This document shows positions 47,652 to 56,567 of a stretch of DNA of 64,000 nucleotides, piece by piece; the stretch's first letter is position 1; the number at the start of each line of letters is the position of its first letter. The position numbers and the translations under genes are program-made. Under the pieces are notes generated by a model that searched no databases, was not told the DNA's origin, and saw only the letters and a program-made list of their open reading frames with translations. The DNA is from Nocardia sp. NBC_00508. Its GTDB lineage: Bacteria > Actinomycetota > Actinomycetes > Mycobacteriales > Mycobacteriaceae. The stretch lies in NCBI RefSeq assembly GCF_036346875.1, contig NZ_CP107852.1, positions 2,790,001-2,854,000 on the forward strand, given 5' to 3'.

Positions 47652-48035
47652 TCAGTCCTCGTCCGGGACCAGGATGCCGAGCACCCAGTTCACGAGCGAG
47701 ACGATGACGCCGCCGAACAGCGCGGCCCAGAAGCCCTCGACGCGCAAGCCGTAGTCGGTGAACGCGTCGGTGATCTCGGCGGTCAGCCAGAGCATGAGCG
47801 CGTTGATCAGGAGCAGGAACAGGCCGAGCGTGACGATCACCAGCGGCAGCGACAGCAGCTTGACGATTGGCTTGACCAGCGCGTTCACCACCGTGAACAC
47901 CGCGGCCACCGCGAGCACGACGCCGATCTTCGCGGCGGTGCCCCCTTCGGGGGCGAGGATGTCGATGTTGTCGACCCAGAAGGCGGCCAGCCAGATGGCG
48001 ACCGCGTTGATGACCAACCGAATCACAAGCTGCAT
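47652..48035 (-). CDS. Phage holin family 4-like (YvlD-type) membrane protein
   Basis: 127 residues with four hydrophobic helices: LVIRLVINAVAIWLAAFWV, IGVVLAVAAVFTVVNALVKPI, LLSLPLVIVTLGLFLLLINA and FWAALFGGVIVSLVNWVLGIL. The NALVKPIVKLLSLPL segment is typical of the family. Despite the name, such proteins are chromosomal and of unknown role; no phage genes lie nearby. Confidence 0.88.
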   Translation of the reverse strand: MQLVIRLVINAVAIWLAAFWVDNIDILAPEGGTAAKIGVVLAVAAVFTVVNALVKPIVKLLSLPLVIVTLGLFLLLINALMLWLTAEITDAFTDYGLRVEGFWAALFGGVIVSLVNWVLGILVPDED

Positions 48036-48109
48036 GGGCCAATGCTAGGCCCGAGAAGCGGACTTGCGCCGACTTACAACGTGATCCGCGGCGGCGCACG
48101 TCCGCGGGC

Positions 48110-48682
48110 TCAGGCGGCACGGTCGAGCAGTGCGTGCACTTTGGGGCGCAAGCCGTGGATCGCGTCATCGCCGCCGAACAGACGCATGGTCGTTCGGTTC
48201 GGCGCCCGCAGGATGCCGAGCAGCACGTGACCGGATTCGATGGACTTGTCCTTGCGGCTGAGCGCCTCGCGCAGCGCGAGCTCGAGCACCTTCTTCGCGT
48301 CCCTGGTGAACGGGATGTGCCCGCCGCGGCCCCAGCCGAACGGTCCGCGCGGCGGTTCCGGTTCGGCGCGGTCGAGCGCGTCCTCGCCGAAATGGGCCTC
48401 CAGCGACTCGCGCACGGCGTCGAGATCGATGCCGATGGAGCGCAGCGCCTCAGCGTCCTCGGCGCCGAGCGGGTCACCCTCGCCCTTCTCCGACAGCATG
48501 CGGCGCACGCCCTCGTGGGTGAGCCCGGCCTCCGCGAGCAGCGCCGTCAGCTCGGGCTCGCCCTGCGAAAGCAGACCGAGCAGCACGTGCTCCACCTCGA
48601 TATTCGACGCGCGCAGCGCACGCGCGTCTTCCTGGGCGATGACGACCGCCATTCTCGCCGACCTGCTGAACCGTTCGAACAT
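48110..48682 (-). CDS. Clp N-domain protein (ClpC2-like, no ATPase)
   Basis: 190 residues from the ATG at 48682 (MFERFSRSARMAVVIAQEDA). Two Clp_N units: ARALRASNIEVEHVLLGLLSQ in the first half and DAKKVLELALREALSRKDK-SIESGHVLLGIL in the second, linked by a Gly/Pro/Trp stretch. No Walker motifs. M. tuberculosis has a stand-alone Clp N-domain protein (ClpC2), which binds phospho-arginine-like ligands and cyclomarin; this is probably its counterpart, but length differs. The start overlaps the upstream HTH gene stop (ATGA). Confidence 0.85.
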   Translation of the reverse strand: MFERFSRSARMAVVIAQEDARALRASNIEVEHVLLGLLSQGEPELTALLAEAGLTHEGVRRMLSEKGEGDPLGAEDAEALRSIGIDLDAVRESLEAHFGEDALDRAEPEPPRGPFGWGRGGHIPFTRDAKKVLELALREALSRKDKSIESGHVLLGILRAPNRTTMRLFGGDDAIHGLRPKVHALLDRAA

Positions 48683-48903
48683 CAGCGGCTCCTGCCTTTC
48701 CGGTTGTATTTCTGGTGGACTGCCTGCTTGCTGACCTCGAGCGCTTCGGCGATCGCCTGCCAGGACCAGCCCTGGGCACGGGCATTGGCCACTTGGATCG
48801 CTTCGAGACGTTCGAGCAGCCGTCGCAGCGCGAGCACCGCACGCAGTCCGACCTTGGGGTCGGGGCTGCCCGCGGCGGCCGCCAGGGTGGTTGCTTCCGT
48901 CAT
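48682..48903 (-). CDS. Small HTH protein, likely regulator of the Clp-N gene
   Basis: 73 residues. Helices, then the HTH WSWQAIAEALEVSKQAVHQKYN in the last third, with a basic tail RKGRSR. First gene of a two-gene unit with the Clp-N protein (ATGA overlap). Two matching inverted repeats lie directly upstream, so autoregulation is likely. Its ATG is at the edge of the first repeat, which suggests a very short or absent leader. Confidence 0.85.
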   Translation of the reverse strand: MTEATTLAAAAGSPDPKVGLRAVLALRRLLERLEAIQVANARAQGWSWQAIAEALEVSKQAVHQKYNRKGRSR

Positions 48904-48905
48904 GC

Positions 48906-48921
48906 GTCAATTTTGATTGAC
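48906..48921. promoter_or_regulatory. Operator 1: GTCAA-N6-TTGAC
   Basis: Perfect 5-bp arms (6 bp with GTCAAT/ATTGAC) two bases before the HTH start codon. Identical layout to the second site 29 bases away. Binding here would block transcription start or early elongation. Confidence 0.8.
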
Positions 48922-48934
48922 GTCAGCCAGTGTT

Positions 48935-48950
48935 GTCAACAAAAATTGAC
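48935..48950. promoter_or_regulatory. Operator 2: GTCAA-N6-TTGAC
   Basis: Second copy of the same symmetric site with a different spacer (CAAAAA on the plus strand). The 29-base centre distance is close to three helical turns, so two dimers could sit on nearly the same face. Confidence 0.8.
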
Positions 48951-49096
48951 GATGCGTGACGCGGTGTAGCCCATTTCCGCCATGGGCGAACAACGAACAG
49001 CCCCTGCGGCAATGAGCAGCCTGACCAGCCGCGCCGCGGGGAACCTTCGACTTCGCGGTGTCCGGATACCCGGCACCGGGTAAGGGCCGAAGCCGC

Positions 49097-50182
49097 TCAG
49101 GCGTCCCAGATCCCGGTCGCCAGGAACTTGTCCAAGATCGCGGTCGGCTCGGCGAGGCTCAAACCCTGGGACGCGACCCAGTCGTCATCGAAATACGTTC
49201 CCGCGTAACGATCGCCACCGTCGCACAGCAGCGTGACCACACTGCCGCTGCGTCCTGCGGCGATCATCTCCGCGATGAGGGCGAAGACCCCCCACAAGTT
49301 GGTTCCGGTCGATCCACCGAGACGGCGGCCCAGCCGAGCGCTCGCATATCGCGCGGCCGCGATGGAGGCCGCGTCGGGCACTTCGAGCATCCGGTCGACC
49401 ACCTGCCCGACGAACGACGGCTCGACCCGGGGACGGCCGATCCCCTCGATGCGCGAGGGCATTCCGGTCTGGTAGGCGGCATCGCCGGTCTCGTAACCGC
49501 CGTAGAAGGCGGAGTTCTCCGGATCGACAACGGCCAGTTTCGTTGCGTGCCTGCGGTAACGGATATAGCGGCCGATGGTGGCGCTGGTGCCGCCGGTTCC
49601 CGCGCCGACCACGATCCACTCCGGCACCGGATGAGTCTCCAACGCCATCTGCTCGAAGATCGATTCGGCGATGTTGTTGTTGCCGCGCCAATCGGTGGCC
49701 CGCTCGGCGTGCGTGAACTGGTCCATGTAGTGACCGCCGCATTCCGCCGCCAAGCGGGCCGCCTCGGTGTACATGTCCGGCGGGCGCTGCACGAAATGAC
49801 AGCGGCCACCCTGCGCTTCGATCAGCGCGATCTTCTGCGGGGAGGTAGTCGCCGGCATCACCGCGACGAAGTCGAGGCCGAGCAGTTCGGCGAAATAGGC
49901 CTCGCTGATCGCGGTCGAACCGGAGGACGCCTCCACTACCGTGGTGCCCTCGGTGATCCAGCCGTTGCAGATCGCGTACAGGAACAGCGAGCGGGCGAGG
50001 CGATGCTTGAGACTGCCAGTGATGTGGGTCGACTCGTCCTTGAGATACAACTGCACGTTCCACTCCACGGGCAGCGGGTAGCGCAGCAGGTGGGTGTCCG
50101 CGCTGCGCTGCGCATCGGCGTCGATCAGCCGCACCGCGTTGTCCACCCAATCCCGCGGTGTGGTGTGGTCGCAGGACCTCAC
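49097..50182 (-). CDS. cds1: PLP-dependent L-cysteine desulfhydrase (Cds1-like)
   Basis: 361 residues with a GTG start. Cysteine synthase-like PLP fold: [25 protein letters not shown] holds the Schiff-base Lys, [13 protein letters not shown] binds PLP phosphate, [14 protein letters not shown] the second phosphate loop, then [12 protein letters not shown]. The NGWI region and length match M. tuberculosis Cds1 (Rv3684), which releases H2S, pyruvate and ammonia from cysteine. The upstream DUF4229 gene overlaps it by four bases. Confidence 0.88.
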   Translation of the reverse strand: MRSCDHTTPRDWVDNAVRLIDADAQRSADTHLLRYPLPVEWNVQLYLKDESTHITGSLKHRLARSLFLYAICNGWITEGTTVVEASSGSTAISEAYFAELLGLDFVAVMPATTSPQKIALIEAQGGRCHFVQRPPDMYTEAARLAAECGGHYMDQFTHAERATDWRGNNNIAESIFEQMALETHPVPEWIVVGAGTGGTSATIGRYIRYRRHATKLAVVDPENSAFYGGYETGDAAYQTGMPSRIEGIGRPRVEPSFVGQVVDRMLEVPDAASIAAARYASARLGRRLGGSTGTNLWGVFALIAEMIAAGRSGSVVTLLCDGGDRYAGTYFDDDWVASQGLSLAEPTAILDKFLATGIWDA

Positions 50183-50541
50183 GAAGGCGTTCCCGCGTCC
50201 GGGGGATTCCCCTGATCCTCGCCGCGCAGCCGCGCTCGCAGCTCGGCTTTGTCGCGACGCCTGCGCTCGTCGACCAGGGCGATGTCCTCGTTGACCTTGA
50301 CTCGCAGCCGCTTGAACAGGGTCAGTGACAGCGGCATCGCGATGATCAGGGCGAACAGGGCCGCGACCACCAGCGGTATGTCCACTGACACCAACTGAGC
50401 GGCCAGCACGATCACCGCGGTGAGCACTACCACGAGACCCAACCTCGCGACGGTATAGAGCGCCAGATTCCGGGCCAGCCGACGACCAACGCCAGCGGTT
50501 TGCTGTCCGGAAGCCTTTTCTGGTGGAGTTGCGTCACGCAC
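50179..50541 (-). CDS. DUF4229 family membrane protein
   Basis: 120 residues from GTG 50541 ([13 protein letters not shown]); the frame is open to 50610. Two transmembrane helices ([23 protein letters not shown] and [19 protein letters not shown]) and a charged tail with [17 protein letters not shown]. Known in actinobacteria, role unknown. Overlaps cds1, so co-translated. Confidence 0.8.
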   Translation of the reverse strand: MRDATPPEKASGQQTAGVGRRLARNLALYTVARLGLVVVLTAVIVLAAQLVSVDIPLVVAALFALIIAMPLSLTLFKRLRVKVNEDIALVDERRRRDKAELRARLRGEDQGNPPDAGTPS

Positions 50542-50725
50542 ATCCGTCAGCCTATGCGAAGCTGTTGCCCGCACCCGGTGCACGCCCAATGCCGGGGGTG
50601 AGGCGCACATCCGTTTTGTCTATTACCTCCCCTTTACCAACTGTAGGTGGTTCGAGTACCTAGGGGTTTCAGTGCGACGATGGCGCCATCTGATGAGGGA
50701 ACTGTCGAGAACGGAGAGGTTTGCT

Positions 50726-50935
50726 ATGACTGCGATCACCGTCGGCGGCCAGGACACCCTGCTGACTCCGGGCCAGGTTGCTGCCCTGTTTCACGTCGAC
50801 CCCAAGACCGTGACGCGCTGGGCTCACGCCGGGCGTCTCGGGTCGCTGCGCACACCGGGCGGGCATCGCCGGTTCCGCGAATCGGAAGTACTCCAGCTGC
50901 TCAAGTCGCTGACCACCGAGGCGACCGCACGCTGA
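50726..50935 (+). CDS. bldC: BldC-like MerR-type developmental regulator
   Basis: 69 residues from the ATG at 50726 (MTAITVGGQD), with GGAGAGG nine bases upstream. Single MerR-type HTH: LLTPGQVAALFHVDPKTVTRWAHAGRLGSLRTPGGHRRFRESEV. Lacks a dimerisation or ligand domain, as BldC does. In Streptomyces BldC controls the onset of development by binding direct repeats. The mycobacterial counterpart is near hemB-hemL too. Confidence 0.93.
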   Translation: MTAITVGGQDTLLTPGQVAALFHVDPKTVTRWAHAGRLGSLRTPGGHRRFRESEVLQLLKSLTTEATAR

Positions 50936-51052
50936 TCGCAGGGCGCGCGGGCCCGTCGCGCTGGGCCCGCGCTCGCCCGCAGGCGGATTTTCGCGTCTGC
51001 GGTGTGCTGGAGTCGCGTCCGCGACTACCCTCGTAATCAGGAGGTGAGCGAC

Positions 51053-51259
51053 GTGACGTACCTGTTGGCACTCATCGCAGTGGTGGCAATCGCGGTGCTG
51101 TGCTGGAAGGCGTTCGGCCCCCAGCGGACCGGACCCACTATCCCGCAAACGCGTTCACCACGGCGCAAGCGCATCGTCGGACCCGACGACGACCCGGAGT
51201 TCCTCTGGCGGCTCTCCCGCCAGCACCGCGACGGCGAGTCCGGTTCTGCCGAGCGCTGA
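51053..51259 (+). CDS. Small single-helix membrane protein
   Basis: 68 residues from GTG 51053, chosen over GTG 51044 because AGGAG at 51039 is then nine bases upstream. One N-terminal transmembrane helix (TYLLALIAVVAIAVLCWKAF), then a basic/acidic tail with RKRIVGPDDDPEFLWRLSRQ. The PDDDPEFLWRL motif recurs in actinobacterial small proteins, as I recall. Function unknown. Confidence 0.8.
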   Translation: MTYLLALIAVVAIAVLCWKAFGPQRTGPTIPQTRSPRRKRIVGPDDDPEFLWRLSRQHRDGESGSAER

Positions 51260-51446
51260 CGCGATTCGTCCGCGTGACACGCGTCGAGCGGCGTCCGTTC
51301 CCTTGCTCTGCGCGCTGCGCCGAACATTTGACGGCGTCCAGGCGGGTTGACTCCCTCCTCCCGCCGGACAGCACGTGCATCGGCCATTCGGTCCGGGTGA
51401 GGCAGGCGCGCTGCGGTGCGCCTGCCTCTCCCGATCCGAGCGTCGA

Positions 51447-52055
51447 TCAGGGCTCGCCGTTGACGACCGCCAGCAGGGCGTCCATGAAAGGCTGCCCGCC
51501 TTGGATGGCCCCGCCCGCGATCGCGCCGACGACCAGGCCGATCGGACCGGTGATGATGCTGAAGAAGCCCAGACCGATCAGGGCTCCGAGCAGACCGCCG
51601 AGCAACGCGCCGCCGACCACGCCGACGACGTTCTTGTTCAATTCGGCGATGAGGCGATTCATCGAGCTGATCGGCTGCATCTCGCCGATCTCCTTGGCGT
51701 CGGCCACCGGCGTGAGCGCAAGACTCCTTCCGTTGTCGCTGATCTCGTGCGCGACCGCCAGCTTGCTTCCGGAAACCTGGAAGCTCAAAGGCACCTCGGC
51801 GACCACGGCGCCGGTGTCGGAGGTCAGTTTGATCTTGGTACCGTCGTCCACGACCGCGAAGGTGCCGTGCTCGACAGCGGTAGTGATAGCGCCGGTTTCG
51901 CGGGAGACCGTGGTGCGGTAGTCGACGCCCTGCTCGACACCGACCGTCGTGATCTCCTTATCCGCTTCCACGGGTTGCGCGTTCGCGGCCCCCGCCGTGA
52001 TGCCCACGGCGGCAACCGCACTGAGCGTAATGGCGGCAATAGTGCCGAACTTCAT
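51447..52055 (-). CDS. Secreted protein with C-terminal glycine-zipper helices
   Basis: 202 residues. Sec signal peptide (MKFGTIAAITLSAVAAVGITAGAANA, cut after ANA). A beta-rich middle (GVDYRTTVSRETGAITTAVEHG) is followed by a long hydrophobic Gly-rich tail (NKNVVGVVGGALLGGLLGALIGLGFFSIITG) that could insert in a membrane. This layout is seen in many Nocardia and Rhodococcus proteins of unknown role. The RBS is AGGAAT-like. Confidence 0.85.
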   Translation of the reverse strand: MKFGTIAAITLSAVAAVGITAGAANAQPVEADKEITTVGVEQGVDYRTTVSRETGAITTAVEHGTFAVVDDGTKIKLTSDTGAVVAEVPLSFQVSGSKLAVAHEISDNGRSLALTPVADAKEIGEMQPISSMNRLIAELNKNVVGVVGGALLGGLLGALIGLGFFSIITGPIGLVVGAIAGGAIQGGQPFMDALLAVVNGEP

Positions 52056-52368
52056 TCTGGAATTCCTTCTCGAGACCTCCGGCGCCGGAGGCCGGATGGC
52101 GTGTGACTGTACAGCGCCCGTAGCTTGTTGCCAGACTTGGCGATCGGCATACGTCTCGCGAAGGTTCGTTATGCGATTGTGATCAGTTCGGCTGACGAAG
52201 AAGACGCGCAGGTTAACTGTGGGGGCAAATCACTGGCACCGGGAACGAAAACTCGACGCGGACACGCCGCGTAGTGTATGCATGGCGTGGTTCTTCAATC
52301 CGCAAATATCACAAACTTCGGGTCGGCTCAGGCGTGGGTTCGAAGGTTACAGCTGTGGAGGACGTGAC
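52056..52368. other. Divergent intergenic region
   Basis: 313 bases between the secreted protein gene and the LppU-like gene, holding both promoters. A perfect 16-base palindrome, CCTCCGGCGCCGGAGG, lies at 52076-52091, 21 bases before the secreted protein's ATG. Nothing else seen. Confidence 0.45.
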
Positions 52369-53016
52369 GTGTCGCGCCAACGTATCCGTGCCGGTCTGAC
52401 CTTGATTGCCTTCATGGCTGGAACCGCGCTGGCGGCGGGCCTCGTGGTCGCCGCAGCGGTGTCGATGTCGGATCCCGCGGAGGAACCAGCCAACGCCGCC
52501 CAGACCGGCAACGCGACAACCACATCGGCGCCGCCACCGACCACCACCGAGGAACTGCCGACCACCACCGAGGAACTGCCGACCACCTCCGCGATGCGCG
52601 GCGCGTCGAACAAGGACGCCACAAGTCTGCAGGTGAACATCGGCGACTGCGTGCACCTCGGCGGCTCCGGCGGGATAGACAAGGCCGCCTGCGGCACCCC
52701 GAACTCGACCTACAAGGTCTTCGAGAAGGCCCCGGCAAACAGCCAGTGTCCCACCGACGCCGACCACACCTACAACGAAACCCTGCAGGGCGCAGCGCAA
52801 GCCGCGCTGTGCCTGGACATCGACTGGGTGATCGGCGGCTGTATGGAGGTGGTCCCCGGTAACCCGAAGCGCCTGGACTGCGCAACCCCCACCCCGACCG
52901 GTGTGCGGGTGATCGACATCAAACAGAACACCGTCGACGTCAACGCCTGCGGCTCGACCGACAGCGGAATCGTCTACCGGCAACGCCATTTCGTCGTCTG
53001 CGTCAACCGCCTCTGA
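52369..53016 (+). CDS. Membrane-anchored LppU/SCO3897-like protein
   Basis: 215 residues from the GTG at 52369, with GGAG about eight bases upstream. N-terminal anchor (GLTLIAFMAGTALAAGLVVAAAVSM), a Thr/Pro-rich linker with the tandem unit TTTEELPTTTEELP, then an extracellular domain with many Cys (GDCVHLGG, KAACGTP, QCPTDADHT, CLDIDWVIGGCMEV, DCATP, NACGS, VVCVN), as in the LppU family. Probably disulfide-bonded outside the membrane. Function unknown. Confidence 0.82.
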   Translation: MSRQRIRAGLTLIAFMAGTALAAGLVVAAAVSMSDPAEEPANAAQTGNATTTSAPPPTTTEELPTTTEELPTTSAMRGASNKDATSLQVNIGDCVHLGGSGGIDKAACGTPNSTYKVFEKAPANSQCPTDADHTYNETLQGAAQAALCLDIDWVIGGCMEVVPGNPKRLDCATPTPTGVRVIDIKQNTVDVNACGSTDSGIVYRQRHFVVCVNRL

Positions 53017-53171
53017 ACGCTGCCGACCGGCGCCGAGCTACCCGGCCCCGGACGCGAGGGGCTCACCGACGAGGTGTCCGGCCTACCCGCCGAGCGGATC
53101 GGCAGGCCGGACAACCCAGACCGCCGTGACCAGGTGTTTCGCTGAATGGACCGTTGCGGCCGCACTCTCCG

Positions 53172-53825
53172 TCAGTATTCGAGTTCGGTCCAGGGAATGC
53201 TGATCGGAAACGGGAAGTCGATCTCGATGCCGTCCGGGTTCTGGTAGGTCCACTCGGCGGCGACGATGTAGTTGGCAGCACGGAGTGGGCGCACCCCGTC
53301 CGGGAGCTGAGCGTGACCGATGTCGAGGCCATAAGCGCGCACGGTCGCAATCGCGCTGACCTCGTGGGCCAGCGTCACCTCCCAGTACCACGGAATACCG
53401 GCGCTGGCGTAACGCCCCTTCTTGGCTTCTGTGTCGGTCTGCGTGTTGGACGGCGACAGGACCTCGCCGACCATGAGGACGTCACTGCTCCGCACGTCCT
53501 GGTAGGGGGCGCCGAGGCAGCGGTGGACGAGGAAGTCCGGTGTCAAAAAGTCGGACTTGCCGGTGCGACCCAGGAATACGTTCGTCTCGGTGGTGACACG
53601 CCAGCACTGTTCAGGATCTTCCGACATGACTTTTCGTGCACAGCGTTCGAGCGTGGCCCAGAGTCGGTTGGAGAACGTCTGATGCTCGGCCGGCCCGCGC
53701 CGTACCCAGACCACACGACCGTCCCAGAGTTCGATCTGCCCCGCGATCTCCTCGGGCAGTCGCTCCAGTTCCTCCCACGTCATGTACGCGGGGAGGTCCG
53801 GCCGTTCGATGTGCGGAAGGGACAT
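53172..53825 (-). CDS. Uma2 family restriction endonuclease-like protein
   Basis: 217 residues. Starts with the Uma2 pattern MTWEELERLPEEIAGQIELWDGRVVW and has a PD-(D/E)XK core: Asp in FLTPDFLV, Glu in VLMVGEVLSPSN and Lys in DTEAKKGRYASAGIPWYW. Uma2 genes are abundant in some actinobacteria and cyanobacteria; their role is unproven. No methylase or other partner next to it. Confidence 0.9.
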   Translation of the reverse strand: MSLPHIERPDLPAYMTWEELERLPEEIAGQIELWDGRVVWVRRGPAEHQTFSNRLWATLERCARKVMSEDPEQCWRVTTETNVFLGRTGKSDFLTPDFLVHRCLGAPYQDVRSSDVLMVGEVLSPSNTQTDTEAKKGRYASAGIPWYWEVTLAHEVSAIATVRAYGLDIGHAQLPDGVRPLRAANYIVAAEWTYQNPDGIEIDFPFPISIPWTELEY

Positions 53826-53922
53826 GCCGCAATGGTAATGGCGACACTATCCGGGCGGACGCTTGTTTCCGGCCTGGCGCTATGTAGCCGGAGCAGGGCC
53901 GATCCGATGTCGGGCGAGGGTA

Positions 53923-54894
53923 CTAACTGAGTCCGGCGTACGAGTGCAGCCCGCTGATCACCATGTTGATGATGAACAAGTTGAACAGCATGGCGACGAA
54001 GGCGGCGATATTGATCCAGGCGGCCTTGGTGTCGCGCCAGCCGGAGGTGGCGCGGGCGTGCAGGTAGGCGGCGTAGAGGACCCAGGCGATGAAGGAGCAG
54101 GTTTCCTTCGGGTCCCAGCCCCAGAAGCGGCCCCAAGCGGCCTCCGCCCAGATCGCGCCCAGGGTGACGCCGGCGCCGAACAGCGGGAAGCCGATGATGG
54201 TGGTCTTGTAGGCCAGCCGGTCCAGGGTGCGGGCGTCGGGCAGGCGGCGGGCGACTGCGCCGAGGACGTTGTTCGACTCCTGGCCGTCGGGCTGGCGCAG
54301 GCGGTACAGGAACAGCATGCTGGCCACGCCTGCGAACAGGAAGACACCGCTGCCGATAGCGACGATGGTGACGTGCAGCGGCAGCCAGAACGACCGCAGC
54401 GCGGGCACCACCGGTGCGGCGTCGGCGTAGAGCACGGTGCCCGCGAGGAACAGCAGGAGCAGCACCGGCACCAGCACGAACGCCCAGATTCCGCGGTAGC
54501 GCCGGTCGCGTAGGAACAGTACCCCGACCAGCACGGCGGCGGCCGTCGCCATGGTGACGAACTCGTACATGTTGCCCAGGGGGAAACGATGAGTCGAGAA
54601 GCCGCGCAACACGATCGAGGCCACATGCAACACGATGCCGACCATCAGCACCGAGAACGCCATATTGCCGAGCCGCTCGGACAACGGCGTACGCGCGGGC
54701 TCGGCGACCCTGCCCGGCCCCTGTGGCGTCGACCCGCCACCCGCCGTGACCAATTCGCGCTCGGCGACCTGGCGGCTGCGCGCCGTCGCGTACTGCCAGA
54801 TCAGCAGCACCAGTACCAGCGCATACACCGCGATCGCCGTCTTGAACGCGAAATCGCTGTATCTGGCGATGGCCTCGTCGATCGGCATGGTCAC
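53923..54894 (-). CDS. ccsB: System II cytochrome c biogenesis protein CcsB
   Basis: 323 residues, about eight transmembrane helices. Haem-handling motif WGWDPKETCSFIAW near residue 245, with conserved His elsewhere (LHVTIVAIG, GLHSYAGLS at the end). With ResB it moves haem across the membrane and ligates it to apocytochrome c. Overlaps the resB stop by four bases. Last gene of the operon. Confidence 0.95.
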   Translation of the reverse strand: MTMPIDEAIARYSDFAFKTAIAVYALVLVLLIWQYATARSRQVAERELVTAGGGSTPQGPGRVAEPARTPLSERLGNMAFSVLMVGIVLHVASIVLRGFSTHRFPLGNMYEFVTMATAAAVLVGVLFLRDRRYRGIWAFVLVPVLLLLFLAGTVLYADAAPVVPALRSFWLPLHVTIVAIGSGVFLFAGVASMLFLYRLRQPDGQESNNVLGAVARRLPDARTLDRLAYKTTIIGFPLFGAGVTLGAIWAEAAWGRFWGWDPKETCSFIAWVLYAAYLHARATSGWRDTKAAWINIAAFVAMLFNLFIINMVISGLHSYAGLS

Positions 54895-56567
54895 TCTCCC
54901 CTGGTCTCGGCGCCACGCGCCGCGGTGGTCTCGGCGTCCGGCTGCTCGTCGAGCAGGCGCGCGCGCAGTTGGTCGAACTCGCCGCCCCAGCCCGCCTGAT
55001 CGGTCCTGGCGAGCCCGCCCATCTCTACTACAATGTGTCGTTTTTCAACGGTACCGGCTGCTTGCTCGGCCGGGTACACCCGCACCCAGATCCGCCTGCG
55101 CTTGATCAGCAGCGAGACCAGCAGGCCCGCCAGCATCAACAGCGCGCTCACCAGCACCCACTGCTGGGCCGGATCGTGCGAGAACTGCAGATTGACGAAC
55201 TCCTGCGCGCCGTCGAAGGCGACCTTCGTGCCGTTGGGCAGCGTGGTGGACTCGCCAGGGCGCAGATTGACCCTGGCTTCCTTGGTCAGTCTGCCCTGCT
55301 TGACCTGTTCGGGGTCCAGCGCGAACAGCGACTGCGGCTTGCCGGTGTCCAGGCCGGTGTCACCGCGATAGATGTCGACGGCGACGGCCGGGTCGTTCAT
55401 CGCCGGAAAAGCCGAACTCAGCAGCGACCCATGGAACATGGCGGTGGGCGCGAACAGACCCTCGATCGCAATCTGGTTCTTGCGGCGTTCCTCGTCGGTG
55501 GCGTACATGCCGCCGGGCGGGTCGATCCGCAGCACTCCGCTGGACAGGAAGGTCGACGCGTCTTCCGGGCGCCATTGGATGGACTCGGTGCGCGTCTGCC
55601 CGTTGGGGAAGGTAACCGTGAAGGTCGGCGCGTAGCCGTGGCCCTGCAGGTAGAGCCGGTCACCGGCGACCCGCAGGGGACGGTTGACCTGTACTCGGGT
55701 GTCGCGCCAGGTATTCGTCTGCAGATCCTCGCCTGCCTGGTAGGCGAGGTCCGCGGTGAACATCTCGGCTTGCCCGTTGGTCAGGTAGTCGGCCTGGTAA
55801 TTCTTGACCCGCACGCAGATCGGGGTCATGCCGGTGCCGTCGTTGACGTTGCCCGCCTTGAACGTGTCGAACACGGCGGGCGAGGTGGTGCAGAAGCCGG
55901 GTCCGTTGTTCGCCAGGACGATGACGTTGCCCTCGTAGCCGAACAGCTTGCCCACCGCGATGGCGACCAGCAACCCGACCAGCGCGAGATGGAACACCAG
56001 GTTGCCGAGTTCGCGGGTGTAGCCCTTCTCCGCCGACAGCGCCAGCTCACCGTCGCGAGGGCCGGGGCGGACCTCGGTACGCCAGCCGCGCAGATGCTCC
56101 CTGGCATGGTCGATCACCTCGCCGGGCGACTGCGTGACATGGCCCGAGTAGTGATACGGCAGCCTGGTCAGATTGCGTGGCGCGCGCACCGGCCGTGTGC
56201 GCAGGGCGCGATAGTGGTCGAGCGTCCGCGGCAGGATGCAACCGACCAGCGAGATGAACAGCAGGACATAGATCGCGGTGAACCAGGAGCTGGAGAACAC
56301 GTCGAACAGCTGGACGCGGTCCATCCACGGACCGAGCGTGGGACGGTCGGCGATGTACTGGGCGACCTTCTGCTCGTTGAGGTTCCGCTGCGGCAGCAGT
56401 GCTCCGGGAATCGCGGCCAGCGCCAGCAGGAACAGCAGCACCAGGGCGGTGCGCATACTGGTGAGCCCGCGCCAGGTATTGCGCACCAACGCCCAGGCCC
56501 GTCCGGCCAAGGATTGGCGCGGCGGCCGCGCGGAGTTTTCGGTCGACGGTTGGTCGGTCACGGTCAT
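54891..56567 (-). CDS. resB: System II cytochrome c biogenesis protein ResB
   Basis: 558 residues from the ATG at 56567 (MTVTDQPSTENS), which overlaps the ccdA stop; a longer frame reaches 56627. ResB signature: WRGLTSMRTALVLLFLLALAAIPGALLPQ, then WFTAIYVLLFISLVGCILPR, a large extracytoplasmic domain (GYTRELGNLVFHLALVGLLVAIAVG in front), and a last helix WVLVSALLMLAGLLVSLL. Partner of CcsB. Confidence 0.95.
   Translation of the reverse strand: MTVTDQPSTENSARPPRQSLAGRAWALVRNTWRGLTSMRTALVLLFLLALAAIPGALLPQRNLNEQKVAQYIADRPTLGPWMDRVQLFDVFSSSWFTAIYVLLFISLVGCILPRTLDHYRALRTRPVRAPRNLTRLPYHYSGHVTQSPGEVIDHAREHLRGWRTEVRPGPRDGELALSAEKGYTRELGNLVFHLALVGLLVAIAVGKLFGYEGNVIVLANNGPGFCTTSPAVFDTFKAGNVNDGTGMTPICVRVKNYQADYLTNGQAEMFTADLAYQAGEDLQTNTWRDTRVQVNRPLRVAGDRLYLQGHGYAPTFTVTFPNGQTRTESIQWRPEDASTFLSSGVLRIDPPGGMYATDEERRKNQIAIEGLFAPTAMFHGSLLSSAFPAMNDPAVAVDIYRGDTGLDTGKPQSLFALDPEQVKQGRLTKEARVNLRPGESTTLPNGTKVAFDGAQEFVNLQFSHDPAQQWVLVSALLMLAGLLVSLLIKRRRIWVRVYPAEQAAGTVEKRHIVVEMGGLARTDQAGWGGEFDQLRARLLDEQPDAETTAARGAETRGE

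Noticed and set aside
47652..48035. Prophage signal from the holin-like gene
   Set aside because: This family is chromosomal and widespread; no integrase, lysin or structural genes nearby.
53172..53825. Defence island around the Uma2 nuclease-like gene
   Set aside because: No methylase, helicase or other defence gene is adjacent; Uma2 genes are often solitary.
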